Assembly (NCBI GenBank): GCA_024364735.1
Contig: JAGFNQ010008732.1
Coordinates: 248,001 to 312,000 of the forward strand
Direction of reading: 5' to 3'
DNA: 64,000 bases
From: Boesenbergia rotunda
Lineage: Eukaryota > Streptophyta > Magnoliopsida > Zingiberales > Zingiberaceae
The notes beneath the pieces are model-generated. The model was not told the DNA's origin, did no database searches, and was given only the letters and a program-made list of their open reading frames with translations. Shown here piece by piece: positions 1 through 12,261 of the stretch. The translations under genes and the position numbers were made by a program. The stretch's first letter is position 1, and each line of letters begins with the position of its first letter.

Positions 1-3000
1 ACATCAGTTTTGATGGGGAAAAAAAAACTGACACCATCATCAAAAGGAGAAAACAAAGGGAGGTTGTACTGGTTGCTTGTTAAACTACAGCAAAGATATT
101 CCGGCAGTGAAAAAAAATTAAGTACCTCTGAGATATAATTCGAAAGCTCTTGGTCAGAAGAAAACATCAGTATCTTTTTGGCATCAGTAATGGACAAATA
201 ATCATAAGCCTTTTCGCTGCACCCAGAAATCTCATCTCTGAAAATATGTAGGGGCTGTGAACTCACTTAAAAGAACCTTACATAATTTGAGTAAAGAAGA
301 AAGATATTGTATTTTACCTGACTGTCTTTGCAAGAAGATCAATGAAATAAACGTAAGTATCATGCGGCACAGACTGCCTTGCACTCAATACACGGTTATA
401 AGCACCTTCCATGAAAGATTGTTCCAGCTCCACAGCATGCTTGATGCAAGGGTTCTCCAAAGCATTTTGCAAAAGTAGTTCTAATTCAGTGTGAAATTCT
501 GCTATTCTATTTTGCACAAGTAGCCTTAGAAGGTTCAGACCTAAGATTGGGTACTCCTGGGGTGACGATGGTATCATACCACTGTTCGAAAGAAAAGAAG
601 AGAAGAGAAAAGTCAACAAAGCAACACAGAAGAATTAAAAAAACAATGATATTGCTAAAATTTAAGAACCCCTAGGTAGGATAGCCATAGACATTGCAGG
701 TAGACATGCACCAACCCATAAAATTCAAATCTAGAGTACTAGAGTGATCTGAACAATGCTCAAGAGCAATGCATTGAGAAACAGTAAATTTTTGGGCAAT
801 CATTTCAAAACTGTGATGTTCCACCACTTTTTTTGCTGTCGAATTCTATTATAAGAGCAAGAAAAAAATATGTTTAGAACAGTTTTCTTTGCTTTTCTTT
901 CCATGTTATTATACTCAAAGACAAACCCGAGCAGATATCAATAAATTTAACACATCTTAGTTACGCATATCGTATCAAAGTATCTAGACAATTATCAAAT
1001 CAATTGACAGGCATGAATATCATATATAGCACAGGTGGTCTTCAATTCATAGTGGGGACTTAAATTCCATGCACAATATTATCTGCATTGAATAGATAAA
1101 TAAATTATTAAATATTTAGCAACAATTTGGTGCCAAGTTTAATGTATCAGCAAATCAAGTTTGTTAACCCTCACAATTTTTTTTTTAAAATAAGTATTTC
1201 TGTATGTTTTTTGTTTCGAAAGAAAAGGTAGTAAAATAATAATTAGCCAACGTTGTATTTGTCGGTGCAAGGAGCACCATATTCGAACCTATATTTTGAT
1301 GTTGTCTAAAAGGTCAAGTCTTATTGTTATTTGATGAATTGATCAAGTGTGCAGGAAGCTCAACTTAAGAAGCCTTAGTAGGTCAGCTGGACCCGATACT
1401 AGGCGGGTGAAGTCTTGGCAAATCATGAAAATCAGACAGAAGTCCAAATGGGTTGACATCTAGCAGGAAGTCTCGATAGGTCTGGAGGACCCGATACCGA
1501 GCAAGTGGAAGCCTTGGAAGGCCGATCTGATGCATAACAATGAAGTCCAAATAGGTCTGGAGGACTAGATGTTTAACATGTGAGTTGAAGTAACTCCTGG
1601 AGTAGAGTGCAGTGAGGTCATGTCCCGATGGGACAGCCTTAGGCGCTGATCCAATTAGAGAAACCTATGGAGGTTTCTAAGTTGAGAGACAGGTCTTACT
1701 GTCTTTACTCATGCATAATTACTGTACTAACTCTGTTTTGTAGAGTTAATTTGTTATATACTATTTGTATTGTGCTAATGATTTTATGCAGATCAGTCAA
1801 ACAAAGTTGACCGAGGGTTCGATTGACTAAAGGGGCGCTTGGTATAAATTTGACAATGGGAATGGTAATGGGTTTGATTGAGGGGTGTATGGGTTTGGTG
1901 ATAACCTAGTGGGGGTGGGTTATGAAATCAAGGGTATCATATCCTTATTTTGATTCCGATTACCGTATACCAAGCATCATCAATGGGAATGAAATCTATT
2001 TCATTCTCATTCCCACCTTCTAAACCCGCTTACAAGCACCCCCTAAATGATTGGATCAGTCGACCGATCCAACCAGATTGGGAAGATTTCAAAAGGATCA
2101 GTCGACTGATCGTCAAGATCAGTCGACCGGACCATATTTGGTAGGCGCGAATATGAACTCATTTATTGCAGTACCTATTAGCGAATACAAGGAAGGCGCG
2201 AGGTTCCGTCGACTGAACGATTTTTCAGTCGACTGAATGACTACTATATAAAGGGACCTTGAGATCAAAGTTGTTCATCACTTTTTCTACTTCGACATTC
2301 ACTTTCTGCGCCCTTGAATTGCTCAAGCTATTTCTACTACGACGTCGGAAAGGTCTCCGACACTACACGCTCAAGTCTACTTCCTCGTGTCGATATAGTT
2401 TACATTTCTTGTACTTGTACTTGCAGTCTTGCATCTTGACAAAGGAGATAGTAGATTGTTACTATTCTCCTTTACATCCTATACGATTTGCTTTCTTCAA
2501 AAGTTTTCAGAAAAAGAAATCTAGTAGATTGCCCAACGAAGCGATTAAGGATTGCGGACATTGGAATAAGAGTCGACAAAGGCTACAAACCTAGTAAAAG
2601 AAAAGTGTCTTTGGATTTGTGCTTTGTATTTTCCGTTACATTACTTTGATTTATTCCGTCCAATGTTAAGGTCATCACCAGAAGTTTGGTGATCAAGACA
2701 AAGTAGTAGCACAAATAAACTAACTGCTCGTGTATATTCTTTATTTTGATTCACAAAAGTAGATATTAATTTGGAAATCTTATATCTGGATGATTGATTA
2801 CAAACTAATAAGGAATAGTTGTAATTGAAACCTAAGTCATAATTGAGCTAAATAGGGCCGAATCACTGGATGTGCAACTAACCCAACTACACAAGATGTA
2901 TAGTGGCTGGTTTTATGGTAATTAGGCTCCACTTGGGTTTCATTGGTAGTTGGTCCCTTTCCTAGCTGGACAAGTGCAGAGAAGCAGTATTTGTCACAGG

Positions 3001-6000
3001 TGCGAATTAGCTTTGAATCAAACTAAATTTAGATACTCCAGTTGAACCAAGATTGAACTAAGGTGAACTGAACAAATTTGGTTCGTGGGAGTCAAGTGGG
3101 TCTAATAAGGTTATTTTGATTTCCACACTCGTGCTCTTCTCCTCCAAGACAATGGCCCATAATGCCCTCTACTGAACAACAAACACCACTTCTCCTTGGA
3201 TGCTGATCACTGCAAATACGCCATCAGCAGCACCTACCAACGCTAGCTCCATCACTGCTGCCCTAACAATACACCACTAGAGTAGACAAGGTATAGAGCT
3301 TGTCTTTCTCCTCCATCTTGCATCTCCATTGCTTGCTGGAATCAGATGTTCCTTGCACCAACGCCATCATGCATCTCATGCAGTAGATGGGCAATGGCCA
3401 TTCCACCGAAAGGCCAATGGTATACAAACATCAGTGCAAGACAACAACAACAATCAAACTTTAGCCTACTAGGTAACGTCAGCTAAAACATCATTGCAAG
3501 AACAACAGGAAAAAAAATTGAGAAGGGTGAAGACACACAGGCTGAACAAGTGGTCTAATGATATGAGGTCTACCTCTATGATAGTTGAGATGGGGGAGAT
3601 GATTCTCTGAGGCCATCCCCAGAACCTGTAACACAAAGCACACCACCTTTCTTGTTTGTTTGGATGCATGGAGAACCCATGACGGTGTGCACATGGGAGA
3701 ACCCATCAGATGGGGTTTTACAGATCAAACAAGTAAGCAACTGCAGCATATCAGGTATGCAAACACCCACGTCTACAATATGATTTTGATGTGAATTTTG
3801 GTTACTACTTTCTACAAATATATGATGTTTCTCAATTGTCATTCTTTTTCAAACTCCAAGCAATTGACTTGAATCAAAATTCTAAACACAAGGCGAGCTG
3901 TGCCAACTACAGGCTTTATTACAATAATAACAAAATCCATGGTAAATAAGCCTTGAGCATAACATACATCACTAATCCATCTGAATTTTCACCAACAGGA
4001 ATGACAAAATTATAACCCCACTTTTAACATACTATCATCAAGTTGATTTAAATCGTGTTTAACTTAAAAATTTATATAGTCCAACAAAACTAGTAAACTT
4101 CAAACAGGATATTAATACAATTGAGAACATTTCTTGAACTTTTTTGAGGTTCAGTAAACTTAATGTAAGAAAAAATTCGATAGAACATACCAGGTATCAG
4201 TATAGTAAGGTTTGAGTTGAAAGAAATCTCTTTCAAAGGCATCTTGATCTTCAGTTTTCACACTCAGAATAACAGCATGTTCATATATCTCTCCTGAAAT
4301 CTCACCGCCAATGGAAACCATTATTATTATAACGGATACAACCGCGATTTGTTTCAGGTCAAAAGGTTATACAACTCAGCATACAAGAAAAGATACTAAG
4401 AAAAAGAAACATCAAGAAAGAAGTGATAGAAACAAGAACAAACAGCATAACTTGAGAAATGGAAAAAAGCTATCACGTCATCAATGCCAAAGAAACAAAT
4501 TGGCAATTTGACTATATGGATAAAACAAATTGAATTAGGAAGATCATCAAAGAAACTTTGGGAAAAAGTATTTCTGAACAATTCCATTGGTATAATAAAA
4601 ATCATAACACTCAGCAAGATTAATTGACTGATAAGTTCTTCAGCTAACTTGGATGCATCAATTCATGTAGATTGTGCAATCAAAAGGGGAAAAAATGATG
4701 ATGGTTATATCTGAATCCCATATTCCATGGCAGAGCATTTTTGTAGTCAACCTTTAATTGAGTAATATATGACAATTTTTTTTTTAAAAAAAAAGATAGA
4801 ACTAGCTGTTATTTACTTAATTTAGCTTACAAGTAATTGGACTCAGGTTAAGGAAAGTAACAATTTTCAGAAAAACAAAACCAACTGTTATGTGTAACCA
4901 AAGTGGACTACTTAGTTAAGAACAGTACATTTGAGTATGGTACTATTGCATGTAGTCTCAATTGTCAGTTGTCACAACATTTTGTAAAGTTAGTGCCTAA
5001 TAGCATCAGCAACATGGATCAGCATGTACATTCTAATAGTCTCCTAAAAACCTAACTGAAGCTTATTTACAATTCTTAAACATGCTGCTATGTCGTGAGC
5101 TAATTCCTTATGGTAAAAATGTATAGCATAGATCAATGTTAGAGCCGTCAATTTGAATTGGCCGATCAGGTTGGCCCGTCCCGCCAAATAATTTAAGCGG
5201 GTTGGCCAGCCTAGGCCAGCGACCCATGTGGGTCCCACGATGGGCTTGGGTTTGCCTGTGGGTTCAGGAAAAAAAATTGTCTGAAACTTAAAACCAAAGT
5301 GGACTAACAATTATATGCATGAACGTGGAACGCACAGCTTCGTGTCTTCTTTCCTTTCTATTATCCAGGGAGGCCGAGTAGATCCGCCCAACCATGGGTC
5401 AACTTGATTAACAGCTCTACAGCGTGCTCCACATAAGTGTATTGTAAATCAACATGGTCCACATAAGTGTATCTAAAAAACTTGTAACTCACACTATAAC
5501 ACAGACCAGAGATCAGCATGCTCCACATAAGTGTATTGTAATTGTTGAATTACCACATGATTAATTATGAGAATATCAATAGATGAAAGAAATGCATCTT
5601 TGTGAAGTGTATTACTTGCAATTGTCAACTCTTGGGCAGCATTTGGTGTTTTCTGAAACGAGGGTGGCAAGCTAGGAAACTTTGTCAACATAACCTGCAA
5701 AAGATCAAACATATTTAAGAAGATAAAGAGAGACAGCTAGAAAAGTTCATTATACCTAAACTAGCCTGTTTTCTAATCCACTCTGGAGCACTACAATACA
5801 AACATCATGTCTGAATTTTAAAAGAGTGTAAACATTCAAGTCATATTCTTTGAAATAAAAAAGAAACGGAAAGGGCAAAGCACCATGCAATTTGATTCTT
5901 GAATATACACAATAAACCTCGCTGTTGTCACCATCTCTTGTCCTCATATCTTCCACGTAGAAAGTTACTTTTAGAACATGTAAATCAATTTTTATCTTTA

Positions 6001-6228
6001 ATTCAACATTCATATTTCTACTGTCATGGATTGGCTTTCATAGCATGCACATTATCAGGATAATATTTATACTAAGAAAACCCAGTCCAGATATGTTGCA
6101 TTAGTATAGTTATAAAAGCTTATTCCTAAGTACAACCAATTAATAAGCATGCAGTGGTACAACATATTTGCTATGAACTTCTCTATCATACACTGTACAT
6201 GGCACAGAGATCCAGATAACTACCCTCA

Positions 6229-6265
<37 letters not shown>

Positions 6266-7816
6266 AATCATATAAGGGCATCCACATTGGTGGGTGTTAT
6301 AACACCCACCACCTCATCAAAAAGTATATGGTCCACATGCCACATACACATTATATTAACACATTCATTCTCGCACATTCATTTTAACATTAACATTCAT
6401 TATTGTGAGGTCCACATGTCACATACACATTATATTAACATATTCATTTTCTCATATTTTTCATTTTAACATTAATACTCATTATTTATGGATCCCACTG
6501 TCCACTCATTCATATTTATTTTTATTTTACATTAAATAAATATAATTTCAATTTTATTTACGCAATTTAAATGATTCTTATTTTCATTGAAATAAATTGT
6601 CTAAGGTGATGAATATTTATTAGATGAAAATTTGATTTTTTTTATTAAAATAACCGTTAACTAACCGTTGTGTGAATTTACTAGCCATTTAAATGTTTTA
6701 ATTCAATTTTATTAAAATATCTGTTAGGTTGGTTTTTAATTTTAAAATCTATATTTTAATTATTTTTTTTAATTTAAGAACACATGACCCTCCCATTTCT
6801 GTTTGAACCCACATGGGGTGGGCCAGCCCTGCCTGCGCCCACCCCTCCATCGCTTATAGATTTTTTTTTAATAAACAAAAGTCATTGAGCGCGTTCAATT
6901 CACTAAACGCATTCGATGACATAGAATTAATATGGGTGTTGTAACATAAACCCATATTGGTTTTAACATCAATTCAATGTTATAACATCCCATCAAAATC
7001 ACCAATGTGGATGCACTAAATTGAAGCAATTTGAAGAGCCTTTTTTACTTCTCGGCTTTACATATATGGAAAAATGAATCTTCCACAAAAGCAAAACAAA
7101 CTACATCTTAGTTCTGCCTATTTCATTCCGATGATTTTAACAAATCTAGGTCAATGAGATTCCACATTTTACAAATTGTAAGTTACATGGACAAGGAGAC
7201 AAATTCACCAGAAGCAACCAAAGAATAGGAACCAAGCACAGTCTGATATTGTTGTTGTGTAATATTTTGAACAATCACGACTTTCTAAACTTAAAACGAA
7301 ACTAAATATGCACGGTAATTCTAAGGTCAGGAAATATCACAAAAGCATCACTCATCAAGCATATCAATGGAGAGATAGCGCATTTCTTTTCACTTTCATC
7401 ATACTGTTCCGGACATTACTAAAAAACCGAGTTGTACTATCCACGCCAATCTGTCAAGGTATTAAAAAAAAACACACTGGATTTCAACTGGGATGCAAAA
7501 CCGTCCCTAACGTTGAAGCAGACTATTCTGCCAAGCTACAGACAAACCCTAAAAGCAATTAAACAGAGTAAACTTTTAACTTAAATCAACTCAAGACGGA
7601 ATAGAAGTTGCGATTAACTGCCCCAACAATCCAGGGATAGGGAAAGCATTTAGAAAAAGAGCACAAATTTGACGGCACCGGGTCGTTAAAATCTTTGAAC
7701 GAAGCGAGTACCTTCAGCTGGCACAGAAGATTGTTGCAGCTGCCAAAATCGTTCCTGACGAAGGCGACCTTGAACCGCTCGAAGAGCTGCGTGACTTCTA
7801 CCAATTGAGTATCCAT
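1..7816 (-). CDS. RPN12: 26S proteasome non-ATPase regulatory subunit 8 (RPN12), 3' end outside window
   Basis: Subunit of the 26S proteasome regulatory-particle lid, a PCI/CSN8-type scaffold protein that helps assemble the lid in cytosol and nucleus. Five exons are visible with GT-AG junctions and continuous phase: 7712-7816, 5616-5694, 4191-4293, 318-581 and 126-237. They encode about 221 residues of an expected 265-270; the C-terminal PCI end must lie left of the window. Diagnostic stretches are VTQLFERFK in exon 1, TKFPSLPP in exon 2, EIYEHAVILSVKTEDQDAF in exon 3, QEYPILGLNLLRLLVQNRI and HAVELEQSFMEGAYNRVLS in exon 4, and CSEKAYDYLS in exon 5. I chose the ATG at 7816 because MDTQLVEV matches the family N-terminus; an in-frame ATG at 7873 would add 19 residues unlike the family. 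Intron 1 holds a MITE and intron 3 an LTR-like fragment. No break is seen in the visible exons. Confidence 0.93.
1262..2705. mobile_element. LTR-like repeat fragment inside RPN12 intron 3
   Basis: This stretch differs from the AT-rich intron around it. It has short phrases repeated with variation (GTCTGGAGGAC, AAGTCCAAAT, GACCCGATAC) and a cluster of GTCGACTGATC/GTCGACCGATC motifs at about 2055-2235. A TATATAAAGG-like box at 2244-2253 is followed by a pyrimidine-rich leader. That organisation resembles a retrotransposon LTR. No protein domain, partner LTR or target duplication was found, so ends are approximate and the superfamily is unassigned. Confidence 0.4.
1831..2043. mobile_element. Small MITE-like element with imperfect terminal inverted repeats
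   Basis: The left end AGGGGCGCTTG and the right end CAAGCACCCCCT are imperfect inverted repeats about 210 bp apart. The interior has inverted GGGAATGG / CATTCTCATTCCC stretches. No clear target duplication is visible; flanks read TAA on the left and AAA or TAA on the right. It appears nested in the LTR-like fragment. Classification as a Tourist/Harbinger-type MITE is inference. Confidence 0.45.
5422..5541. repeat. Three copies of a 22-25 bp repeat in RPN12 intron 2
   Basis: The phrase CCACATAAGTGTATTGTAA or a close variant occurs at about 5422-5447, 5453-5476 and 5517-5541. Spacing is irregular, so this is a dispersed local repeat rather than a clean tandem array. It lies outside the exons. 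Confidence 0.6.
6232..6261. repeat. (CT)n microsatellite in RPN12 intron 1
   Basis: An uninterrupted run of about 15 CT dinucleotides just left of the MITE at 6276. Confidence 0.95.
6276..7016. mobile_element. PIF/Harbinger-type MITE (741 bp) in RPN12 intron 1
   Basis: Terminal inverted repeats are GGGCATCCACATTGGT on the left and ACCAATGTGGATGCAC on the right, flanked by a perfect TAA duplication (6273-6275 and 7017-7019). A 3-bp TAA/TTA duplication with GGGC-starting ends fits the PIF/Harbinger (Tourist-like) group. The interior is AT-rich and non-coding, so the element is non-autonomous. A related copy with the same terminal motif and shared internal phrases (CCACATGCCACATACACATT) is at 43377-44340. 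Confidence 0.85.
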
Positions 7817-7873
7817 CTCTTTCCCTCTCCGCTCCTCGTTCGACCGTCGGACGCGATCTCGACCTGAAGACAC

Positions 7874-8599
7874 TATTAAATACCAACATCTTGCATTCGA
7901 AGGCGATCAAACCCAACTATCCAAGCCCAAAAGGCCCGGCCCATTAGTGAGTTATCTATTTATTAAAATTTTATTTTCTAAAAATAAACGATATATATTA
8001 TAGGTTTGCTTTTTAAAAAAAATGTAATAACTCTAGCACTCACAAATTATATGACGAAATTATTATGAATTGTATTAAAATTTTATTATAGAATCGTTAT
8101 TTATTTTAGTGATTTTTAATTTTTAGATGGTGTCTAATTTATTAAAATCGCGTCATTTGTACATCGAGAATGTGCTCAATTTATTATTAAAAAAAAGGAA
8201 GGAAAGGCAGATCATGCTATAATTGTTAAAATCTTAAAAGCTTGTATCAGATTTAGTAATAATTCTTAAATTCGCTTGTTGAATCAATACATGGGATCCC
8301 AGTCCAGAGAACCATACAAAATCCAAACCATTTATAATCATATCAGAATTCGCACTTCCAAATTTCTCTGTACGTTCTTAAAACTGAGGAATTACATGTA
8401 GTCAGACACTGCCTTTGTGATAGAAACAGTATCCCTTCTGTGAATGTGACTGGAACACAATTACACGCCAGACACCAATACAAAAGAACAGTTGCTAATA
8501 TCAATAGTTGTGTTATGATTTTTTTTCTTCGGTTGCAGAATCAGACCAAAAGTTCTTTTGTTACAACTTGCAGTTTGTTCAGGACCTCGAGACCATTCT
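7874..8599. other. Intergenic: RPN12 upstream region and ABHD17 3' flank
   Basis: About 730 bp between two minus-strand genes. The right part (8440-8599) is the expected 3'-UTR zone of the hydrolase gene and the left part the RPN12 promoter. No clear TATA box or other site was recognised. Confidence 0.6.
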
Positions 8600-10878
8600 T
8601 CAACTTACCTTGCCTTTCTTCCTTTTTCGCTCACTCAAATCCGTGCTCATTCTTGATTTCGCCAGTTGGTTTGCCTTCTGAGGCTTTCTCAGCTGGCTGT
8701 CCAAACTCTTCCTCGCAATCTCAGAACAGCTACAAGCTCTTTGCTCATCATCTGTAGCTGTAGATTCAGATTGGCAGGTTTCTTCATTGCTGTTTAGTTT
8801 CGTCTCCTTTGAATTGTCTTTTGTGCCACTATCTTTCTGAGTAGATGCAATAAATTTCTTGAGGTGCTTGATGAATTGAGGGTAAAGTTCAAGATTGCAG
8901 TGGCCACCACGGTCTAGCCAAAGAGGGTCGGATTTGTGTTTGCTAAGCTCCCAAAGCTGCTTTCCGTGCGAGCAATGAACAACTTCATCTGCGGTACCCT
9001 GCCAGTAGGATGCAAGTAAGGTGATGGATATTTTTCAACATCTACTACATAGCATTCAGAAAAGACTAAAACAACAAATCATAGTGATAACTATGTTGGG
9101 TACGATATTTCATCTACTCGACTAACAAAACAAATCAATGATCACTCAATCTCGAGTCTGAACTTTAGTATTTTGTTTTGAATATGAAAAACATAGCTTT
9201 ATATGAAGAACCAATTTCTTCTACAAATTGCATATGTTTTGCTGCTTTCTCCAAACCAACGCATTTAATTAAATGAATTAGTTTGGCAATATTCTTACAA
9301 AGTGGTATCCTGAAGATTTTCATAATAGCCTTGAAATACAAATTAGATGTTTCCCTCTTAAATTGTTAGATTTTATCTTGTTGTGGCTCAAAAGCTAGAT
9401 TGATTTCTTGCGACCTTTAGACATTCAGCATGTAGGCCTTTAAATTGACGAGAAACTAACAGACAAAAATTTCTTCAATCCAATTTATTGTATAAAAAAG
9501 GCTAATGAGAACCTAAACAATATCCAGAAGATATAACTTGCAGATACATGCAGAAAGCCAAACTGTTTACAGTAAACTTACATGAATTACCAAAACTGGA
9601 CAATTGACAAGGCCGATTTTGTCAATATTCTGCAACAAAGCTAAATCATCACTACGAATTTGAAAGGTGACTAATACTCTTTAAACAAAGAACACAAAAA
9701 CTTACCTTGTAAATGTCAAACCAAAATGTGTGCTTAACTGGATACAGTACCCTAAGTCCAGAAAGGATGGCACTCTGTAGAACAACAGCTCTTAACTTCT
9801 GAAGACGGGAGGCCAAATCAAGAGTTGGACCACTGCCCAGTGACTGACCATACAGGATTAAGTCCTCATCTGCTACTCCATACTGTTCCTTAAGACAGTT
9901 ATAAACTGCATCTATGTCTGCATATGTATTGTACTCACTTGGCTGCAAAGAAAAATAAATTCACACGGATGAACAGTTTGACAAATAGAATCTATGTTAT
10001 ATGAACTAAAACTCATGCAAGAACCGAACTAGCAGATAAAACTCAACCTTTCCAGTGGATTGCCCATAACCAGAGTAGTCATACCTGCAAAACAGGAAGG
10101 TCCACAAATATTTAAATACATAGCCCAATCATTGGTTTTTATCTAAAGCAAGTTGAACTTGCAACATGCATGTCATTTGTTGGAAGAGTAGATAAGATAT
10201 TTTGTTTGGGGGAAGAGTTCTTTAGTGTCAAAAGAGTGCTAGAACTGAGAATTTCTCTATGCTGAGAGAGCAATCCAGAAATGATTATGAGAGCATCCTT
10301 CGAGGAAATCCCTAAAATAGTGTCAAAGGAGTGCCAGAACTTCGATGCTCAGTGATCATCCTTCGAGGAAATCCCTAGAATAGTAAAACCTAGGCCCAGG
10401 CACAGCCCAAAATTTCGAACTTGTAATACTTGCCGAGATCGAGATGCAAAGTCCTAGGGCAGAAACTGAACAAAGCTTAATTGTTCATTGGAGATCCAAA
10501 TTGCAAGGCAAAAAACTTAGGTAAAGAGGAATTTCCATAGAGGAATTCACCGGGAGGAGGGGCGACGGACCCTATGAGACTGACGCGGAGATGGACACTG
10601 AGCTCGACGAAGAGATCGAACATCTGCCCCACGTCGGCGGCGTTCCCGTGCGAGTAGAGGAGGGTGGCGGTCGCCTGGGAGTGCCGCAAGTACACCGCCA
10701 CGATCTCGTTGCCCCGCCGCGTAGGGAGGCGCAGGACGTGCACGTCGTCACGGCCCGCGACCGCCATACCTGGAATGGAGAGCCGCCCGCTCCCCTCGTC
10801 GGCGACCACAGCGTAGGAGGGCGGGCTCGGAGGGAAGAAGGCAAACTTGGCGGCGATCGAGGACGTAATTCCGCCCAT
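8600..10878 (-). CDS. ABHD17-like alpha/beta hydrolase (serine hydrolase)
   Basis: Predicted serine hydrolase of the ABHD17 group; the mammalian members are membrane-associated protein depalmitoylases, and the plant substrate is not shown by the sequence. Exons 10571-10878, 10048-10084, 9706-9942, 9582-9629 and 8600-8998 keep phase across GT-AG junctions and give 342 residues. The oxyanion motif SHGNAADVG, nucleophile motif GQSLGSG (Ser149), acid in GTADEVVH (Asp214) and GGHCN (His243) form a complete triad. The N-terminus begins MGGITSSIAAKF; Gly2 could be a myristoylation site, which is inference. After the catalytic fold comes a hydrophilic, Ser/Lys-rich tail of about 80 residues. The stop follows GGCAAG|GTAAGTTGA, where GTAAGT is a good splice donor, so a further 3' exon replacing the last two residues cannot be excluded. 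No disruption is seen. Confidence 0.92.
10294..10383. repeat. Short direct duplication in ABHD17 intron 1
   Basis: A 27-bp phrase containing CCTTCGAGGAAATCCCTA occurs at 10294-10320 and again at 10357-10383 with one difference, a 63-bp offset. Confidence 0.85.
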
Positions 10879-11551
10879 CTTCGCCGCCTCCCCGGGTTGA
10901 AATCATCAACGGCCCGGAGGGCGACGAGGCACCTTCCGCCGCTGCCGGACGAGCGGTCGAGAAGGCAGGGAGAACGCCGAGAGAGGGAGGCGTGCGTTTA
11001 TCGCAGATCAACATCGCCGGGACCCGCGACATGCATCACGTGGCGGATATGCGAGGGGACTCCTCATCCGCAACAACAACGTGGTGCGGTCCCGCCACAC
11101 TCCGCCAATATAGTAACCAGACAGGCAACAGCAGATAACATTTCGATCGCTTAACGTAAAGCTGGGGTCCAACGTCGTTCCCAATGCGTAATCCTCCTTC
11201 AAAGTATGGTGCCTCATGAAGCGCACAGCATCAGAGTGATATCGCGCTCTGTGGTTGACTGAAGCGACTGGGAAACCCAGTCCCGATAGATCGCTCGCAT
11301 TACCCAGTCCGCAGTTTCGAATGCGGGTATACGTACCTGTTATTTCAGTGGATTATGGAATAGGATGGGCAATAGGTAGATTGGGTATCTTCTCTAATCA
11401 TTGCACTGGCTCCTTCCAATTGGAATGTGACAGCACATGTCATATGTAATGGTGGCGGGGGCCATCTTCATTAGGTGGTCCAGCCTCGATGTTCTAATCC
11501 AACGGTCTAATTTCGATGAAGGGTCCCATATTCCATCAGCAGTTGACCGAG
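10879..11551. other. Upstream region of the ABHD17 gene, no further gene
   Basis: The first 150 bp upstream of the ATG are GC-rich and probably hold the 5' UTR and core promoter. The open frames crossing this stretch antisense to exon 1 look like shadows of GC-rich coding sequence. Nothing else was recognised. Confidence 0.5.
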
Positions 11552-11811
11552 ATAGAACAACTACTTGATTATTTCTTGTGGGATGAATGATTGGTCAACG
11601 GCCTGCCATCCATGTCTTCCAATTCGGCCGTGGGAGGTAAATCAGTTCACGGGTCGGATCCGAACCGGATCCAGCCGGGATATAGAACAACTACTTGATT
11701 ATTTCTTGTGGGATGAATGATTGGTCAACGGCCTGCCATCCATGTCTTCCAATTCGGCCGTGGGAGGTAAATCAGTTCACGGGTCGGATCCGAACCGGAT
11801 CCAGCCGGGAT
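11552..11811. repeat. Tandem duplication, 2 x 130 bp
   Basis: Two adjacent copies of a 130-bp unit beginning ATAGAACAACTACTTG and ending near CCAGCCGGGAT. By eye they are identical or nearly so, suggesting a recent duplication or an assembly artefact. The unit includes GGATCCGAACCGGATCC, itself partly palindromic. Confidence 0.95.
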
Positions 11812-11853
11812 TCAAATCGGACTTGGTTATTCATTGACCTGGCTTTGAATCAT

Positions 11854-12261
11854 TAACACCTGTTTGGAAATCTTTTAAGTAAGAAATTGGAATTCAATTC
11901 CGGTCGGAATTGAATTTTATCCAGAATTGAATTCCAATTCCCATGTTTGAATGAATTGTAAAATGAGAATTCAATTCAATTCAATTATTATACTTTTACG
12001 ATTTTATCTCGCGAGGATAGAGCCGGAGCAACTTTGATTTGTTTTGTGAGGGGGCGATTTGGTAATTTAATTTGTTTAAGTGAAAGGAATACAATTCCTT
12101 TCACAAATCACATGTGTTTAGGTGTGATTTGTTTTGAGGGGTTTGAAAGGAATTGGAATTCAATTCCTTAGCAATTCCTTCCTGAAAATTGCTACCAAAC
12201 GATGGAATTGAATTCCAATTCCCATGGGAATTCTAATTCCTTCCTTTCCAAACAGGTGTTA
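11854..12261. mobile_element. MITE with 17-bp perfect terminal inverted repeats
   Basis: Ends TAACACCTGTTTGGAAA and TTTCCAAACAGGTGTTA are perfect inverted repeats 408 bp apart. The interior is enriched in GGAATTGAATTCCAATT-type palindromes and has no coding capacity. No convincing target duplication was identified (left flank CAT, right CCG), so the superfamily is undecided. Confidence 0.78.

Noticed and set aside
10591..11154. 187-residue plus-strand frame opposite ABHD17 exon 1
   Set aside because: It is the antisense of a GC-rich coding exon and matches no family.
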